DNA from: G942493275 sp942493275
Lineage (GTDB): Bacteria > Actinomycetota > Coriobacteriia > Anaerosomatales > PHET01
Assembly (NCBI GenBank): GCA_942493275.1
Contig: OW818687.1
Span: 372,001 to 436,000, forward strand
Reading direction: 5' to 3'
Length of the DNA stretch: 64,000 nucleotides
Part shown: one piece after another, positions 27,084 to 41,984 of the stretch
How positions within the stretch are numbered: position 1 is the stretch's first letter
Layout: every line of letters starts with the position of its first letter
Position numbers and translations under genes: made by a program
Notes under the pieces: model-generated
The model's database searches: none
What the model was told of the DNA's origin: nothing
The model's input: only the letters and a program-made list of their open reading frames with translations

Positions 27084-27554
27084 CTACCAGCGGTAGTGCG
27101 AGAACGCACGGTTCGACTCGGCCATCTTGTACAGATCCTCACGCTTCTTGACCGAAGAGCCGGTGCCGTTGGCGGCATCCATGATCTCTCCGGCGAGACG
27201 CTCGGTCATGGTCTTCTCGCGACGAGCACGCGAGTAGCCGACGATCCAGCGGATCGCGAGCGTGGTCGACCGGCGAGAGTTGACCTCAACGGGGACCTGG
27301 TACGTGGCGCCACCGACGCGCTTCGGGCGAACCTCGAGCGTCGGACGCACGTTGTCCATGGCCTTCTTGAAGACCGACAGCGGATCCTGGCCGGTCTTGG
27401 CCTCGATCATGTCGAATGCGCCGTACACGAGACGCTCGGCCGTCGACTTCTTGCCATCGAGCAGAACCTTGTTGGTCAACTGAGTGACCAACCTGTTGTT
27501 GTAGACGCTATCCGGCATGACTTCACGGCGGACAGCAGCAGCACGCCTAGGCAT
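27084..27554 (-). CDS. rpsG: 30S ribosomal protein S7
   Basis: 156 residues; nucleates the 30S head. MPRRAAAVRREVMPDSVYNNRLV at the start, then VRPKRVGGATYQVPVEV and C-terminal NRAFSHYRW are diagnostic. Second gene of the rpsL operon, in the 115-base spacing after rpsL. Confidence 0.98.
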   Translation of the reverse strand: MPRRAAAVRREVMPDSVYNNRLVTQLTNKVLLDGKKSTAERLVYGAFDMIEAKTGQDPLSVFKKAMDNVRPTLEVRPKRVGGATYQVPVEVNSRRSTTLAIRWIVGYSRARREKTMTERLAGEIMDAANGTGSSVKKREDLYKMAESNRAFSHYRW

Positions 27555-27633
27555 TCTCTCTCCTCAATTCCTCAGTAACCACGCCGCATCACCAGCGGCG
27601 CCTAGCGCCGTCTGTTGAATGCGGCGCACGCGG

Positions 27634-27664
27634 GACGAGCTTCGCGCGAAGCGCGAGTCTCGTC
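27634..27664 (-). other. Hairpin in the rpsL-rpsG spacer
   Basis: GACGAG (27634-27639) and CTCGTC (27659-27664) enclose a second CGCG-rich self-complementary segment. It lies just after the rpsL stop and lacks a U-tract. It could modulate rpsG translation, as the str-operon intercistronic region does in E. coli; this is a guess. Confidence 0.35.
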
Positions 27665-27669
27665 GCGCG

Positions 27670-28041
27670 CTACTTGGGCTTCTTGGCGCCGTAACGCGAA
27701 CGAGCCTGGTTGCGGTTGGCAACCGCCGAACAGTCGAGCGCCGAGCGGATGATCTTGTAGCGAACACCCGGCAGGTCCTTAACACGACCGCCACGCACGA
27801 GCACGATCGAGTGCTCCTGGAGGTTGTGGCCGATGCCCGGGATGTAGGCGGTGACCTCCATCTGGTTCACCAGACGCACACGAGCGACCTTACGAAGGGC
27901 CGAGTTCGGCTTCTTCGGCGTGGTCGTGTAAACACGAGTGCAGACACCGCGCTTCTGCGGGTTGCCCTTCAGCGCCGGCGTCTTGCTCTTGTCCGCCGCC
28001 GCCTTGCGGCCCTTACGGACCAGCTGGTTAATCGTAGGCAA
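27670..28041 (-). CDS. rpsL: 30S ribosomal protein S12, TTG start
   Basis: 123 residues from the TTG at 28041 (PTINQLVRKGRKAA follows), with AAGGAG 7 bases upstream. KNPKK-type loop TTPKKPNSALRKVARVRL and GGRVKDLPGVRYKIIRS contain the lysines that mutate to streptomycin resistance in other bacteria (here wild type). S12 proofreads codon-anticodon pairing. First gene of rpsL-rpsG-fusA, with its own promoter. Confidence 0.97.
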   Translation of the reverse strand: MPTINQLVRKGRKAAADKSKTPALKGNPQKRGVCTRVYTTTPKKPNSALRKVARVRLVNQMEVTAYIPGIGHNLQEHSIVLVRGGRVKDLPGVRYKIIRSALDCSAVANRNQARSRYGAKKPK

Positions 28042-28124
28042 CGCTTTCTCCTTCTTTCCGTCCTGCTCGCGAACTCGGGCCACCCACACGGCGTGGACCC
28101 CCGAGCATGAAGTCACAGGGTCGA

Positions 28125-28153
28125 ACTCTAACAAGGTCGGAGCGTGCTGTCAA
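28125..28153 (-). promoter_or_regulatory. Promoter of rpsL-rpsG-fusA
   Basis: Minus strand: -35 TTGACA (28153-28148), 17-base spacer, -10 TAGAGT (28130-28125). Confidence 0.8.
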
Positions 28154-28157
28154 ACGC

Positions 28158-28177
28158 CACGCACCCGGGCGTATCTA
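28158..28177 (-). promoter_or_regulatory. Conserved upstream element TAGATACGCCCGG-N3-CGTG, copy 2
   Basis: The minus strand has TAGATACGCCCGG-GTG-CGTG, ending 4 bases before the rpsL -35 box. The 19 bp at 28182-28164 are identical to the rplM copy. Confidence 0.75.
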
Positions 28178-28211
28178 TACCCCGATCCGCCCAACTTCCC
28201 ACTTCGAAGCG

Positions 28212-28242
28212 GGTGCCCCGCCGCCAGAAGCGACGGGGCACC
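28212..28242 (-). terminator. Terminator after rpoC
   Basis: GGTGCCCCG (28212-28220) and CGGGGCACC (28234-28242) form a 9-bp stem, flanked by an outer ACTTCG/CGAAGT pair. It lies between the rpoC stop and the rpsL promoter region. Confidence 0.65.
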
Positions 28243-28263
28243 GCACCGAAGTCCACAACTGAG

Positions 28264-32541
<4,278 letters not shown>

Positions 32542-32544
32542 GTT

Positions 32545-36048
<3,504 letters not shown>

Positions 36049-36101
36049 CAGGCGATTCCTCCTTCAGAGTACGAAGCTGTCGACAAATGTCGCAAAGTAG
36101 T

Positions 36102-36130
36102 AGGCTAGTCAATACCCACTAACCCGTCAA
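36102..36130 (-). promoter_or_regulatory. Promoter of rpoB-rpoC
   Basis: Minus strand: -35 TTGACG (36130-36125), 17-base spacer, -10 TAGCCT (36107-36102). It lies downstream of the rplL hairpin. The TAGATACGCCCGG element is not present upstream. Confidence 0.65.
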
Positions 36131-36157
36131 GACATTCTTTTGCGGAACACGCGCGGG

Positions 36158-36188
36158 AAAGGCCGGAGCCCTCTGGGCCCCGGCCTTT
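36158..36188 (-). terminator. Terminator or attenuator after rplJ-rplL
   Basis: AAAGGCCGG (36158-36166) and CCGGCCTTT (36180-36188) form a 9-bp stem with further internal GC pairing. It probably reduces read-through from rplJL into rpoBC, as the equivalent attenuator does in E. coli. Confidence 0.7.
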
Positions 36189-36233
36189 CCGGTACCCGGA
36201 CCTGATCGGCCCGGGATGACCGTAGTGTTTGAA

Positions 36234-36614
36234 CTACTTGAGGCTGACGGCGGCGCCGGCATCCTCGAGCTTGGTCTTGGCCTCCTCGGCCTTGTCCTTG
36301 GCAGCACCTTCGAGCACGGGCTTGGGAGCACCCTCGACCAGATCCTTGGCCTCCTTGAGACCCAGGCTGGTCAGCTCACGGACGACCTTGATGACGGCGA
36401 TCTTGTTGTCGCCGAAGCCCTCGAGCACGACGTCGAAGTCGGTCTTCTCCTCGACGGCAGCAGCCTCGCCGGCGGCCGGGGCGGCAGCCACGGCGACGGG
36501 AGCGGCGGCGGAGACGCCGAAGGTCTCCTCCATCATCGTGACGAGCTCAGCCAGCTCAAGCGCCGGCTTGACCTTGATAGCCTCGAGGATCTCCTCGTTG
36601 GTAAGAGCAGCCAT
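36234..36614 (-). CDS. rplL: 50S ribosomal protein L7/L12
   Basis: 126 residues. N-terminal dimerisation helix (LTNEEILEAIKVKPALELAELV), an alanine-rich hinge (about residues 35-55), and a C-terminal factor-binding domain with KTDFDVVLEGFGDNKIAVIKVVRE and GLKEAKDLVEGAPKPV. It recruits EF-G and EF-Tu. Follows rplJ. Confidence 0.98.
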   Translation of the reverse strand: MAALTNEEILEAIKVKPALELAELVTMMEETFGVSAAAPVAVAAAPAAGEAAAVEEKTDFDVVLEGFGDNKIAVIKVVRELTSLGLKEAKDLVEGAPKPVLEGAAKDKAEEAKTKLEDAGAAVSLK

Positions 36615-36683
36615 TTCTCAATCTCCTTCATTCTATGTCCCGCGGGGACCTCCCCCGCGAAAAGCCTGTGGTTGTCAGAGCCG

Positions 36684-37205
36684 CTATGCGGCAGCCTTCT
36701 GATCGGCGACCGCCTGAACGGTTCGCGCGAACGCCTCGACCGGTCCGTTGAGAACGCGGGCGAAGCCAACAATCGGGTTCTGCATGGTACCCAGAAGCTT
36801 GGCGATAAGCTCCTCGCGAGACGGCAGCGTCGCGATCGCCTTGACGCCGGCGGCGTCAACGACCTGACCCTGGACGTACCCGCCCTTGAGCTCGAGCGCC
36901 GGGAACTCTTTGGCGAAGGCGGTGAGCGCCTTGGCCGGAGCAACAGCGTCTTCAGGAATGAAGACGAACGCGGTCGGACCCTCGAGGTACGCATCCATGT
37001 TCGGAAGCGCAAGCTCGCGAATCGCGATCTCGGTCAGCGAGTTCTTGTAGACCTTGACCTCGCTGCCGGTCTCCCGAAGCTTGGTTCGAAGCTGCTGCAT
37101 CGCCTTAACCGTCAGACCACGGTAGTCGACCATGATGATGGCCTCGGCACCGTTGAAGCGGTCTTTGATCGCAGCGACCTGAGTCTCTTTGACTGTAGTT
37201 GGCAT
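36684..37205 (-). CDS. rplJ: 50S ribosomal protein L10
   Basis: 173 residues from the ATG at 37205, preceded by GGAGGG. MPTTVKETQVAAIKDRFNGA at the start, then VDYRGLTVKAMQQLRTKLRE and KNSLTEIAIREL. It anchors L7/L12 dimers and autoregulates by binding its leader RNA. A longer upstream reading frame lies in that leader and was rejected. Confidence 0.97.
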   Translation of the reverse strand: MPTTVKETQVAAIKDRFNGAEAIIMVDYRGLTVKAMQQLRTKLRETGSEVKVYKNSLTEIAIRELALPNMDAYLEGPTAFVFIPEDAVAPAKALTAFAKEFPALELKGGYVQGQVVDAAGVKAIATLPSREELIAKLLGTMQNPIVGFARVLNGPVEAFARTVQAVADQKAAA

Positions 37206-37265
37206 ATTCTTCCCTCCTTTCCCGAACACGCACACCCGGCCGGAACCCGTGAGGGTGTCAGGTCG

Positions 37266-37304
37266 GGCCGTGCCGTCGGGAAAGACCCGGAAACGGACAC
37301 GGCC
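37266..37304 (-). other. Attenuator-like hairpin before rplJ
   Basis: GGCCGTG (37266-37272) and CACGGCC (37298-37304) enclose an inner CGGG/CCCG stem in the rplJ leader. It is suitably placed, between the L10-binding fold and the rplJ start, to be an attenuator or to affect rplJ translation. Confidence 0.5.
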
Positions 37305-37378
37305 CCCGACTGCCAACAGAAGGCAGCGGAGGCCGCGAGAAGCGTTTCTGCTCCTGGATGCTCTCGCATCCGTGCGAC

Positions 37379-37453
37379 CACCTCGGCAGGCGGAAAGCGG
37401 ATCTGCGTTCCATTACGCCCGGGGGACCCAGGCACCGGCTGTCTTCGGCAGCG
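37379..37453 (-). ncRNA. Ribosomal protein L10 leader
   Basis: The minus strand has CTGCCGAAGACAGCCGGTGCC followed about 40 bases later by CCTGCCGAGGTGG, the two conserved arms of the L10 leader, in which excess L10 binds a kink-turn structure. It lies in the 341-base rplA-rplJ interval. The rest of that interval holds a promoter-like sequence and the attenuator-like hairpin, and no gene. Confidence 0.85.
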
Positions 37454-37489
37454 GATCGTACGTGATCTTTGTGATGTCAAGCGACGATG

Positions 37490-37519
37490 TAATATGCGCG
37501 CCCAGCCCGTCGCTGTCAA
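37490..37519 (-). promoter_or_regulatory. Likely promoter of rplJ-rplL
   Basis: Minus strand: TTGACA (37519-37514), 18-base spacer, ATATTA (37495-37490). A second TTGACA occurs at 37479-37474 without a well-spaced -10. Confidence 0.5.
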
Positions 37520-37546
37520 GGCGCGCGTCAAACGGGCTAAGCGGTC

Positions 37547-38254
37547 CTAGCCCTCGAGCAGGCCGCGCACGACCGTGGAGTCCACCTTGATGCCGGGGCC
37601 CATGGTGGAGGTCACGGTGATCGACTTGATGTACTTGCCCTTGGAGGACGAGGGCTTCGCACGAAGGACCTCGTCGAGCAGAGCGCCATAGTTCTCGACA
37701 AGCGCCTTCTCGTCGAAGCTGACCCTGCCGACCGGTACGTGAGCGATACCGTACTTGTCAGCGCGATACTCGACACGACCGGCCTTGAGCTCGCCGACGA
37801 TCTGAGCAACGTTCATGGTCACGGTGCCCAGCTTCGGGTTCGGCATCAGACCACGGGGGCCGAGGAGCTTGCCGACCTTACCGACCTTCGCCATCTGGTC
37901 GGGAGTCGCGACGGCGGCGTCGAAGTCGAACCAGCCACCCTGGATCTTGGCGACCAGGTCATCGCCGCCGACGATGTCGGCGCCGGCAGCCTCGGCCTCG
38001 CGGGCCTTGTCGCCCTCGGCGAAGACGGCCACGCGGACCTCTTTGCCGGTGCCGTGCGGCAGCGACACGGAGCCGCGGACCTGCTGGTCCGCCTGGCGGG
38101 TGTCGACGCCGAGACGGAAGTGAACCTCGACGGTCTCGTCGAACTTCGCCGTGCCCGTCTCCTTGGCGAGCTTCATCGCCTGGAGCGGAGTGTAGAGCGC
38201 GGTCTTGTCGACCTTGGCGTGAGCGTCACGCCCCCTCTTTCCGAGCTTAGCCAT
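37547..38254 (-). CDS. rplA: 50S ribosomal protein L1
   Basis: 235 residues, forming the mobile L1 stalk at the E site. MAKLGKRGRDAHAKVDKTALYT at the start, then RLGVDTRQADQQVRGSVSLPHGTGK and GPRGLMPNPKLGTVT are diagnostic. Follows rplK after 90 bases. Confidence 0.98.
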   Translation of the reverse strand: MAKLGKRGRDAHAKVDKTALYTPLQAMKLAKETGTAKFDETVEVHFRLGVDTRQADQQVRGSVSLPHGTGKEVRVAVFAEGDKAREAEAAGADIVGGDDLVAKIQGGWFDFDAAVATPDQMAKVGKVGKLLGPRGLMPNPKLGTVTMNVAQIVGELKAGRVEYRADKYGIAHVPVGRVSFDEKALVENYGALLDEVLRAKPSSSKGKYIKSITVTSTMGPGIKVDSTVVRGLLEG

Positions 38255-38344
38255 TTCTTGTCCTCCTCATGTGGTCTGGCGGGCCTGGCCGGCCCTCCCA
38301 CGTCAGCGCGCTGGTGCGCGCTCGAATCCGATGTGGGTTGTCGA

Positions 38345-38770
38345 CTAGTCGACAACCTCGATGCCCATGGAGCGGGCGGTGCCGGCGATGATGCGCATGC
38401 CGGCCTCAACGTCGTTAGCGTTCAGGTCGGGCATCTTCAGCTCGGCGATCTCGCGGAGTTGTGCCTGGGTGACCTGCGCGACCTTGGTGCGGTTGGGCAC
38501 GCCCGAGCCGCTCTCGATACCGGTGTGCTGCTTGAGAAGCACGGCCGCCGGCGGCGTCTTGACGATGAAGTCGAAGCTGCGGTCCTCGTAGACCGAGATC
38601 TCGACCGGCAGGATGGTACCGTTCTTGTCGGCAGTCGCAGCGTTGAACGCCTGACAGAACTGCATGATGTTGACCTGGTGCTGACCGAGCGCGGGGCCGA
38701 CCGGCGGTGCCGGATTGGCCTGGCCACCCGGGATCTGCAGCTTGATGAAGCCTACGACTTTCTTGGCCAT
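38345..38770 (-). CDS. rplK: 50S ribosomal protein L11
   Basis: 141 residues; with L10 and 23S H43-44 forms the GTPase-associated region and the stringent-response sensor surface. KLQIPGGQANPAPPVGPALGQHQVNIMQFC is the hallmark (IPGGQANPAPPVGPALGQ). Follows nusG; the 124-base spacer upstream has GC hairpins but no convincing promoter. Confidence 0.98.
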   Translation of the reverse strand: MAKKVVGFIKLQIPGGQANPAPPVGPALGQHQVNIMQFCQAFNAATADKNGTILPVEISVYEDRSFDFIVKTPPAAVLLKQHTGIESGSGVPNRTKVAQVTQAQLREIAELKMPDLNANDVEAGMRIIAGTARSMGIEVVD

Positions 38771-38894
38771 CTTCTGTTACGTCCCTGTCCTCACGTGCGG
38801 CACATGGCCGCCCTATCGTTCTTTATGAGCATCGGCTCTGCCGCGAGAAGCGCCCGGAGTCCACTCGGGCACGGCAGTCCGTGTGCATCCCTCT

Positions 38895-39425
38895 TTAGAC
38901 GCGCGCCACCTGGTCGAAGCCCAGCTCGACCGGCGTCTCGCGACCGAAGATCGTGACCATGACCTTGACGGTCGACTTGTCGAGGTTGACCTCGGCGATG
39001 GTGCCGTCGAACTCCGCGAAGGGACCGGAGGTCACCTTCACGTTCATACCCTCGACGAAGTCGGTGGTCGTCTTCTGCTTCGCGCCGGTCTCTGTCCGCT
39101 TCATGATGCGGTTGAATTCTTCGCGGCGCAGCGGGACAGGCTTGCCCTGCGAGCCGACGAAACCGGTGACGCCCGGAGTGTTGCGCACGACGTACCACGA
39201 CTCATCGTCGAGTTCCATCTGCACGAGGATGTATCCGGGGAAGACCTTCTTCTCGGAGGTGACCCTGCGGCCGCCCTCCTTGAGGTCCGTGACGGTCTCG
39301 GTCGGGATCTTCACGTCGAAGATCTTCTCCTGCATGCCCATCGAGTCGATGCGATGCAGCAGGTTCGTCCGGACCTTGTTCTCATAGCCGGAGTAGGTGT
39401 GGATGACATACCACCTGCGAGCCAC
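38895..39425 (-). CDS. nusG: Transcription termination/antitermination protein NusG
   Basis: 176 residues. The NGN domain starts RRWYVIHTYSGYENKVRTNL and contains VFPGYILVQMELDDESWYVVRNTPGVTGFVG. The C-terminal KOW is GMNVKVTSGPFAEFDGTIAEV. It binds RNA polymerase and S10/Rho. Lies 3 bases after secE. Confidence 0.98.
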   Translation of the reverse strand: MARRWYVIHTYSGYENKVRTNLLHRIDSMGMQEKIFDVKIPTETVTDLKEGGRRVTSEKKVFPGYILVQMELDDESWYVVRNTPGVTGFVGSQGKPVPLRREEFNRIMKRTETGAKQKTTTDFVEGMNVKVTSGPFAEFDGTIAEVNLDKSTVKVMVTIFGRETPVELGFDQVARV

Positions 39426-39428
39426 TGG

Positions 39429-39713
39429 TTAGCTCCCCACCTTGAGGCTGGCGATACTGTTGACTACTGCCACGAGGATGTTATCGAGCACGAAGGTCAA
39501 CGCCACGAAGAAGGCCAGGGTAACGACGACGACGACCCACGCCTTGACGACCTCGGGCCGCGTCGGCCAGACGATGCGCTTCATCTCACTGCGCACGTCT
39601 CGGAAATACTGAGCCAGACGTGCGAACACGTTGGGCTTGGCCGGCTTGCCTGATCCCGCCTTCGCGGGCTTGGCTGCCTTCACCTTGCTATCGACGGTCT
39701 CTGCCTTCGCCAT
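39429..39713 (-). CDS. secE: Protein translocase subunit SecE
   Basis: 94 residues from the ATG at 39713. An Ala/Lys/Pro-rich N-terminus (about 1-30) is followed by RDVRSEMKRIVWPTRPEVVKA, the amphipathic helix signature, and one membrane helix (about 62-84). It clamps SecY. Lies between tRNA-Trp and nusG. Confidence 0.95.
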   Translation of the reverse strand: MAKAETVDSKVKAAKPAKAGSGKPAKPNVFARLAQYFRDVRSEMKRIVWPTRPEVVKAWVVVVVTLAFFVALTFVLDNILVAVVNSIASLKVGS

Positions 39714-39794
39714 CTCTTCATCCGTCCATCCACCGGGCGACGGTATCGTCACCCGCAACAAACGTCGCGGCCCGGGGCCGCGACGGGAGATTCC

Positions 39795-39870
39795 TGGCAG
39801 GCCAGGAGGGACTCGAACCCCCAACATCCGGTTTTGGAGACCGGCGCTCTACCATTGGAGCTACTGGCCT
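39795..39870 (-). tRNA. tRNA-Trp (CCA)
   Basis: 76 bases including an encoded CCA. Acceptor AGGCCAG pairs with CTGGCCT, the anticodon loop reads CTCCAAA (anticodon CCA), and the T-arm contains GGTTCGAGTCC. Located between rpmG and secE, a conserved bacterial position. Confidence 0.97.
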
Positions 39871-39891
39871 ACACGGTGACACGAAACGCGA

Positions 39892-40041
39892 CTAGCGCGT
39901 CTCTTTGTGCACGGTGTGGGTCTTGCACCACTTGCAGTACTTCTTGAACTCAATGCGCTCAGGATTGTTCTGCTTGTTCTTATTGGTGGTGTAGTTGCGG
40001 CGCTTGCACTCGGTGCACGCCAGCGTAACCAGCGTTCGCAT
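39892..40041 (-). CDS. rpmG: 50S ribosomal protein L33, zinc form
   Basis: 49 residues: MRTLVTLACTECKRRNYTTNKN, then RIEFKKYCKWCKTHTVHKETR. CTEC and CKWC are the zinc cysteine pairs. Transcribed from its own promoter and followed by tRNA-Trp, secE and nusG. Confidence 0.96.
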   Translation of the reverse strand: MRTLVTLACTECKRRNYTTNKNKQNNPERIEFKKYCKWCKTHTVHKETR

Positions 40042-40089
40042 GGGACCTCCTCGAGGCCGCGCCGAAACAGGGGCGGGGCGCGGTAGGGT

Positions 40090-40119
40090 ACTCTAGCACC
40101 CGGTTTTCTGCACTGTCAA
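40090..40119 (-). promoter_or_regulatory. Promoter of rpmG-tRNA-Trp-secE-nusG
   Basis: Minus strand: -35 TTGACA (40119-40114), 18-base spacer, -10 TAGAGT (40095-40090). It has the same -10 as the rpsL promoter, but the TAGATACGCCCGG element is absent. Confidence 0.8.
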
Positions 40120-40145
40120 TCAAACGTGCCACCTCCAGAGAGGCG

Positions 40146-40187
40146 GCGAAACGGGACCCGGCAGGAGCCGGGCCCCGTCTGTTTCGC
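40146..40187 (-). terminator. Terminator after tuf
   Basis: Long hairpin: an outer GCGAAAC/GTTTCGC pair encloses GGGACCCGGC-AGGA-GCCGGGCCCC. It separates tuf from the rpmG promoter. Confidence 0.75.
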
Positions 40188-40202
40188 TGCGTAGTACGAG
40201 TC

Positions 40203-41390
40203 CTACTTGAGGATCTCGATGACGCGGCCGGAGCCGACGGTACGACCACCCTCGCGGATAGCGAAGCGGAGACCATCCTCCATCGCGATCGGGTTGATGA
40301 GCTCACCTCGAACCACGACGTTGTCGCCCGGCATGACCATCTCGGTGCCCTCAGGAAGGTGGGCAACGCCGGTCACGTCGGTGGTACGGAAGTAGAACTG
40401 GGGACGATAGCCGTCGAAGAACGGAGTGTGGCGGCCGCCCTCCTCCTTGGTGAGGATGTAGACCTGGCCCATGAACTCGGTGTGCGGAGTCACGGAGCCC
40501 GGCTTGCAGAGGACCTGGCCACGCTCGATGTCGGTGCGGGCGATGCCGCGCAGCAGAACACCGATGTTGTCGCCGGCCTGCGCCTCGTCGAGGAGCTTGC
40601 GGAACATCTCGACGCCGGTGACGACCGTCTTGCGGGTCTCCTCGTGGATACCGATGATCTCGACCTCGTCGCCGACGTGGACGACGCCACGCTCGACACG
40701 ACCGGTGGCGACGGTGCCACGACCGGTGATGGTGAAGACATCCTCGATGGCCATCAGGAACGGCTTGTCGATCTCACGAACAGGCTCCGGGATGTAGGAG
40801 TCGACGGCATCCATGAGCTCGTCGATCTTGCCAACCCACGCCGGATCGTCCTCGAGGGCCTTGAGGGCCGAACCCTGGATGATCGGAGTGTCGTCGCCCG
40901 GGAACTCGTACTCGCTGAGGAGCTCGCGAACTTCCATCTCGACGAGCTCGATGAGCTCGGGATCGTCGACCATGTCGCACTTGTTGAGGAAGACGACGAT
41001 GTAGGGAACGCCGACCTGACGGGCGAGCAGGATGTGCTCGCGGGTCTGGGCCATGGGACCGTCGGTCGCGGCGATGACCAGGATTGCGCCGTCCATCTGG
41101 GCGGCACCGGTGATCATGTTCTTGACGTAGTCCGCGTGACCCGGGCAGTCAACGTGCGCGTAGTGACGGATGTCCGTCTCGTACTCCACGTGAGCGATAG
41201 CGATGGTGATGCCGCGCTCGCGCTCTTCCGGAGCCTTGTCAATCTGGTCGAACGGCGTGAAGTCTGCAAAGCCCTTGCCGGCCTGGCGCTTCGTGATCGC
41301 CGCGGTGAGCGTGGTCTTGCCGTGGTCAACGTGGCCGATGGTGCCGATGTTGACATGCGGCTTAGTGCGCTCGAACTTCTGCTTCGCCAT
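40203..41390 (-). CDS. tuf: Elongation factor Tu
   Basis: 395 residues. GTPase motifs are GHVDHGKTTLT (G1), RGITIAIAHVEYET (G2/switch I), DCPGHADYVKNM (G3), NKCD (G4) and GSALKA (G5). It delivers aminoacyl-tRNA. It sits right after tRNA-Tyr, tRNA-Thr and tRNA-Met and before rpmG/tRNA-Trp/secE, recalling the E. coli tufB locus rather than the rpsL-rpsG-fusA-tuf order. GGAGGAG precedes the ATG. It is the only tuf in the window. Confidence 0.98.
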   Translation of the reverse strand: MAKQKFERTKPHVNIGTIGHVDHGKTTLTAAITKRQAGKGFADFTPFDQIDKAPEERERGITIAIAHVEYETDIRHYAHVDCPGHADYVKNMITGAAQMDGAILVIAATDGPMAQTREHILLARQVGVPYIVVFLNKCDMVDDPELIELVEMEVRELLSEYEFPGDDTPIIQGSALKALEDDPAWVGKIDELMDAVDSYIPEPVREIDKPFLMAIEDVFTITGRGTVATGRVERGVVHVGDEVEIIGIHEETRKTVVTGVEMFRKLLDEAQAGDNIGVLLRGIARTDIERGQVLCKPGSVTPHTEFMGQVYILTKEEGGRHTPFFDGYRPQFYFRTTDVTGVAHLPEGTEMVMPGDNVVVRGELINPIAMEDGLRFAIREGGRTVGSGRVIEILK

Positions 41391-41507
41391 GAGTCTCCTC
41401 CTTCGGGGACTTGTGCCGACGGACTCGTTCCGCCGCCTTTTGGTTTCCAGCCTATGCTTGCTGCATCTTGTTGCTACGAATCAACGCCGCGAGCGACGTG
41501 TGATACC

Positions 41508-41584
41508 TGGTAGCGGTGGGTGGACTCGAACCACCGACGCCACGGGTATGAACCGTGTGCTCTAACCAACTGAGCTACACCGCC
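41508..41584 (-). tRNA. tRNA-Met (CAU)
   Basis: 77 bases with CCA. The anticodon loop is TTCATAC. The acceptor begins GGCGGTG, and the anticodon stem lacks the three G-C pairs typical of initiator tRNA, so this is probably elongator Met. A tRNA-Ile(k2CAU) cannot be excluded by eye. Confidence 0.88.
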
Positions 41585-41625
41585 GTGAGCTCGGCTCCCT
41601 GAGGAACGCCGAGCGGTGTATCAAA

Positions 41626-41701
<76 letters not shown>

Positions 41702-41736
41702 CCGCGTCACGGGCTTCACGCACCCGATGATCTCGA

Positions 41737-41821
41737 TGGTGGGGGCGGATGGATTCGAACCATCGTAGGCATAGCCAACGGGTTTACAGCCCGTCCCCTT
41801 TAGCCACTCGGGCACACCCCC
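41737..41821 (-). tRNA. tRNA-Tyr (GUA)
   Basis: 85 bases with CCA and a long variable arm (class II). The anticodon loop is CTGTAAA (GUA), and the acceptor has GGGGG against CCCCC. First gene of the tRNA-tuf cluster. Confidence 0.96.
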
Positions 41822-41889
41822 GCGCGAGAACAAAAAAATAGAACCGCTGTACGCTTTTCAAGTTGCGCGCCTTGAGCAAGGCAGGGGGC

Positions 41890-41919
41890 ATAGTAGTGCA
41901 ACGAGCAATCGGGTGTCAA
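41890..41919 (-). promoter_or_regulatory. Promoter of tRNA-Tyr-Thr-Met-tuf
   Basis: Minus strand: -35 TTGACA (41919-41914), 18-base spacer, -10 TACTAT (41895-41890). The predicted start is about 60 bases before tRNA-Tyr. Confidence 0.75.
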
Positions 41920-41925
41920 CAGTGA

Positions 41926-41945
41926 CACGGTGCCGGGCGTATCTA
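41926..41945 (-). promoter_or_regulatory. Conserved upstream element TAGATACGCCCGG-N3-CGTG, copy 3
   Basis: The minus strand has TAGATACGCCCGG-CAC-CGTG, ending 6 bases before the -35 box of the tRNA-tuf promoter. It shares all 17 specified bases with the copies at rplM and rpsL, although the flanks differ. Confidence 0.75.
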
Positions 41946-41984
41946 CCAATCATACACCTATCAAGGACCGAGCCGCTGCGAGTC

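Noticed and set aside
36049..36157. The TAGATACGCCCGG element upstream of rpoB
   Set aside because: Only a CGCGTG fragment is present; the 13-base core is missing, so it was not counted.
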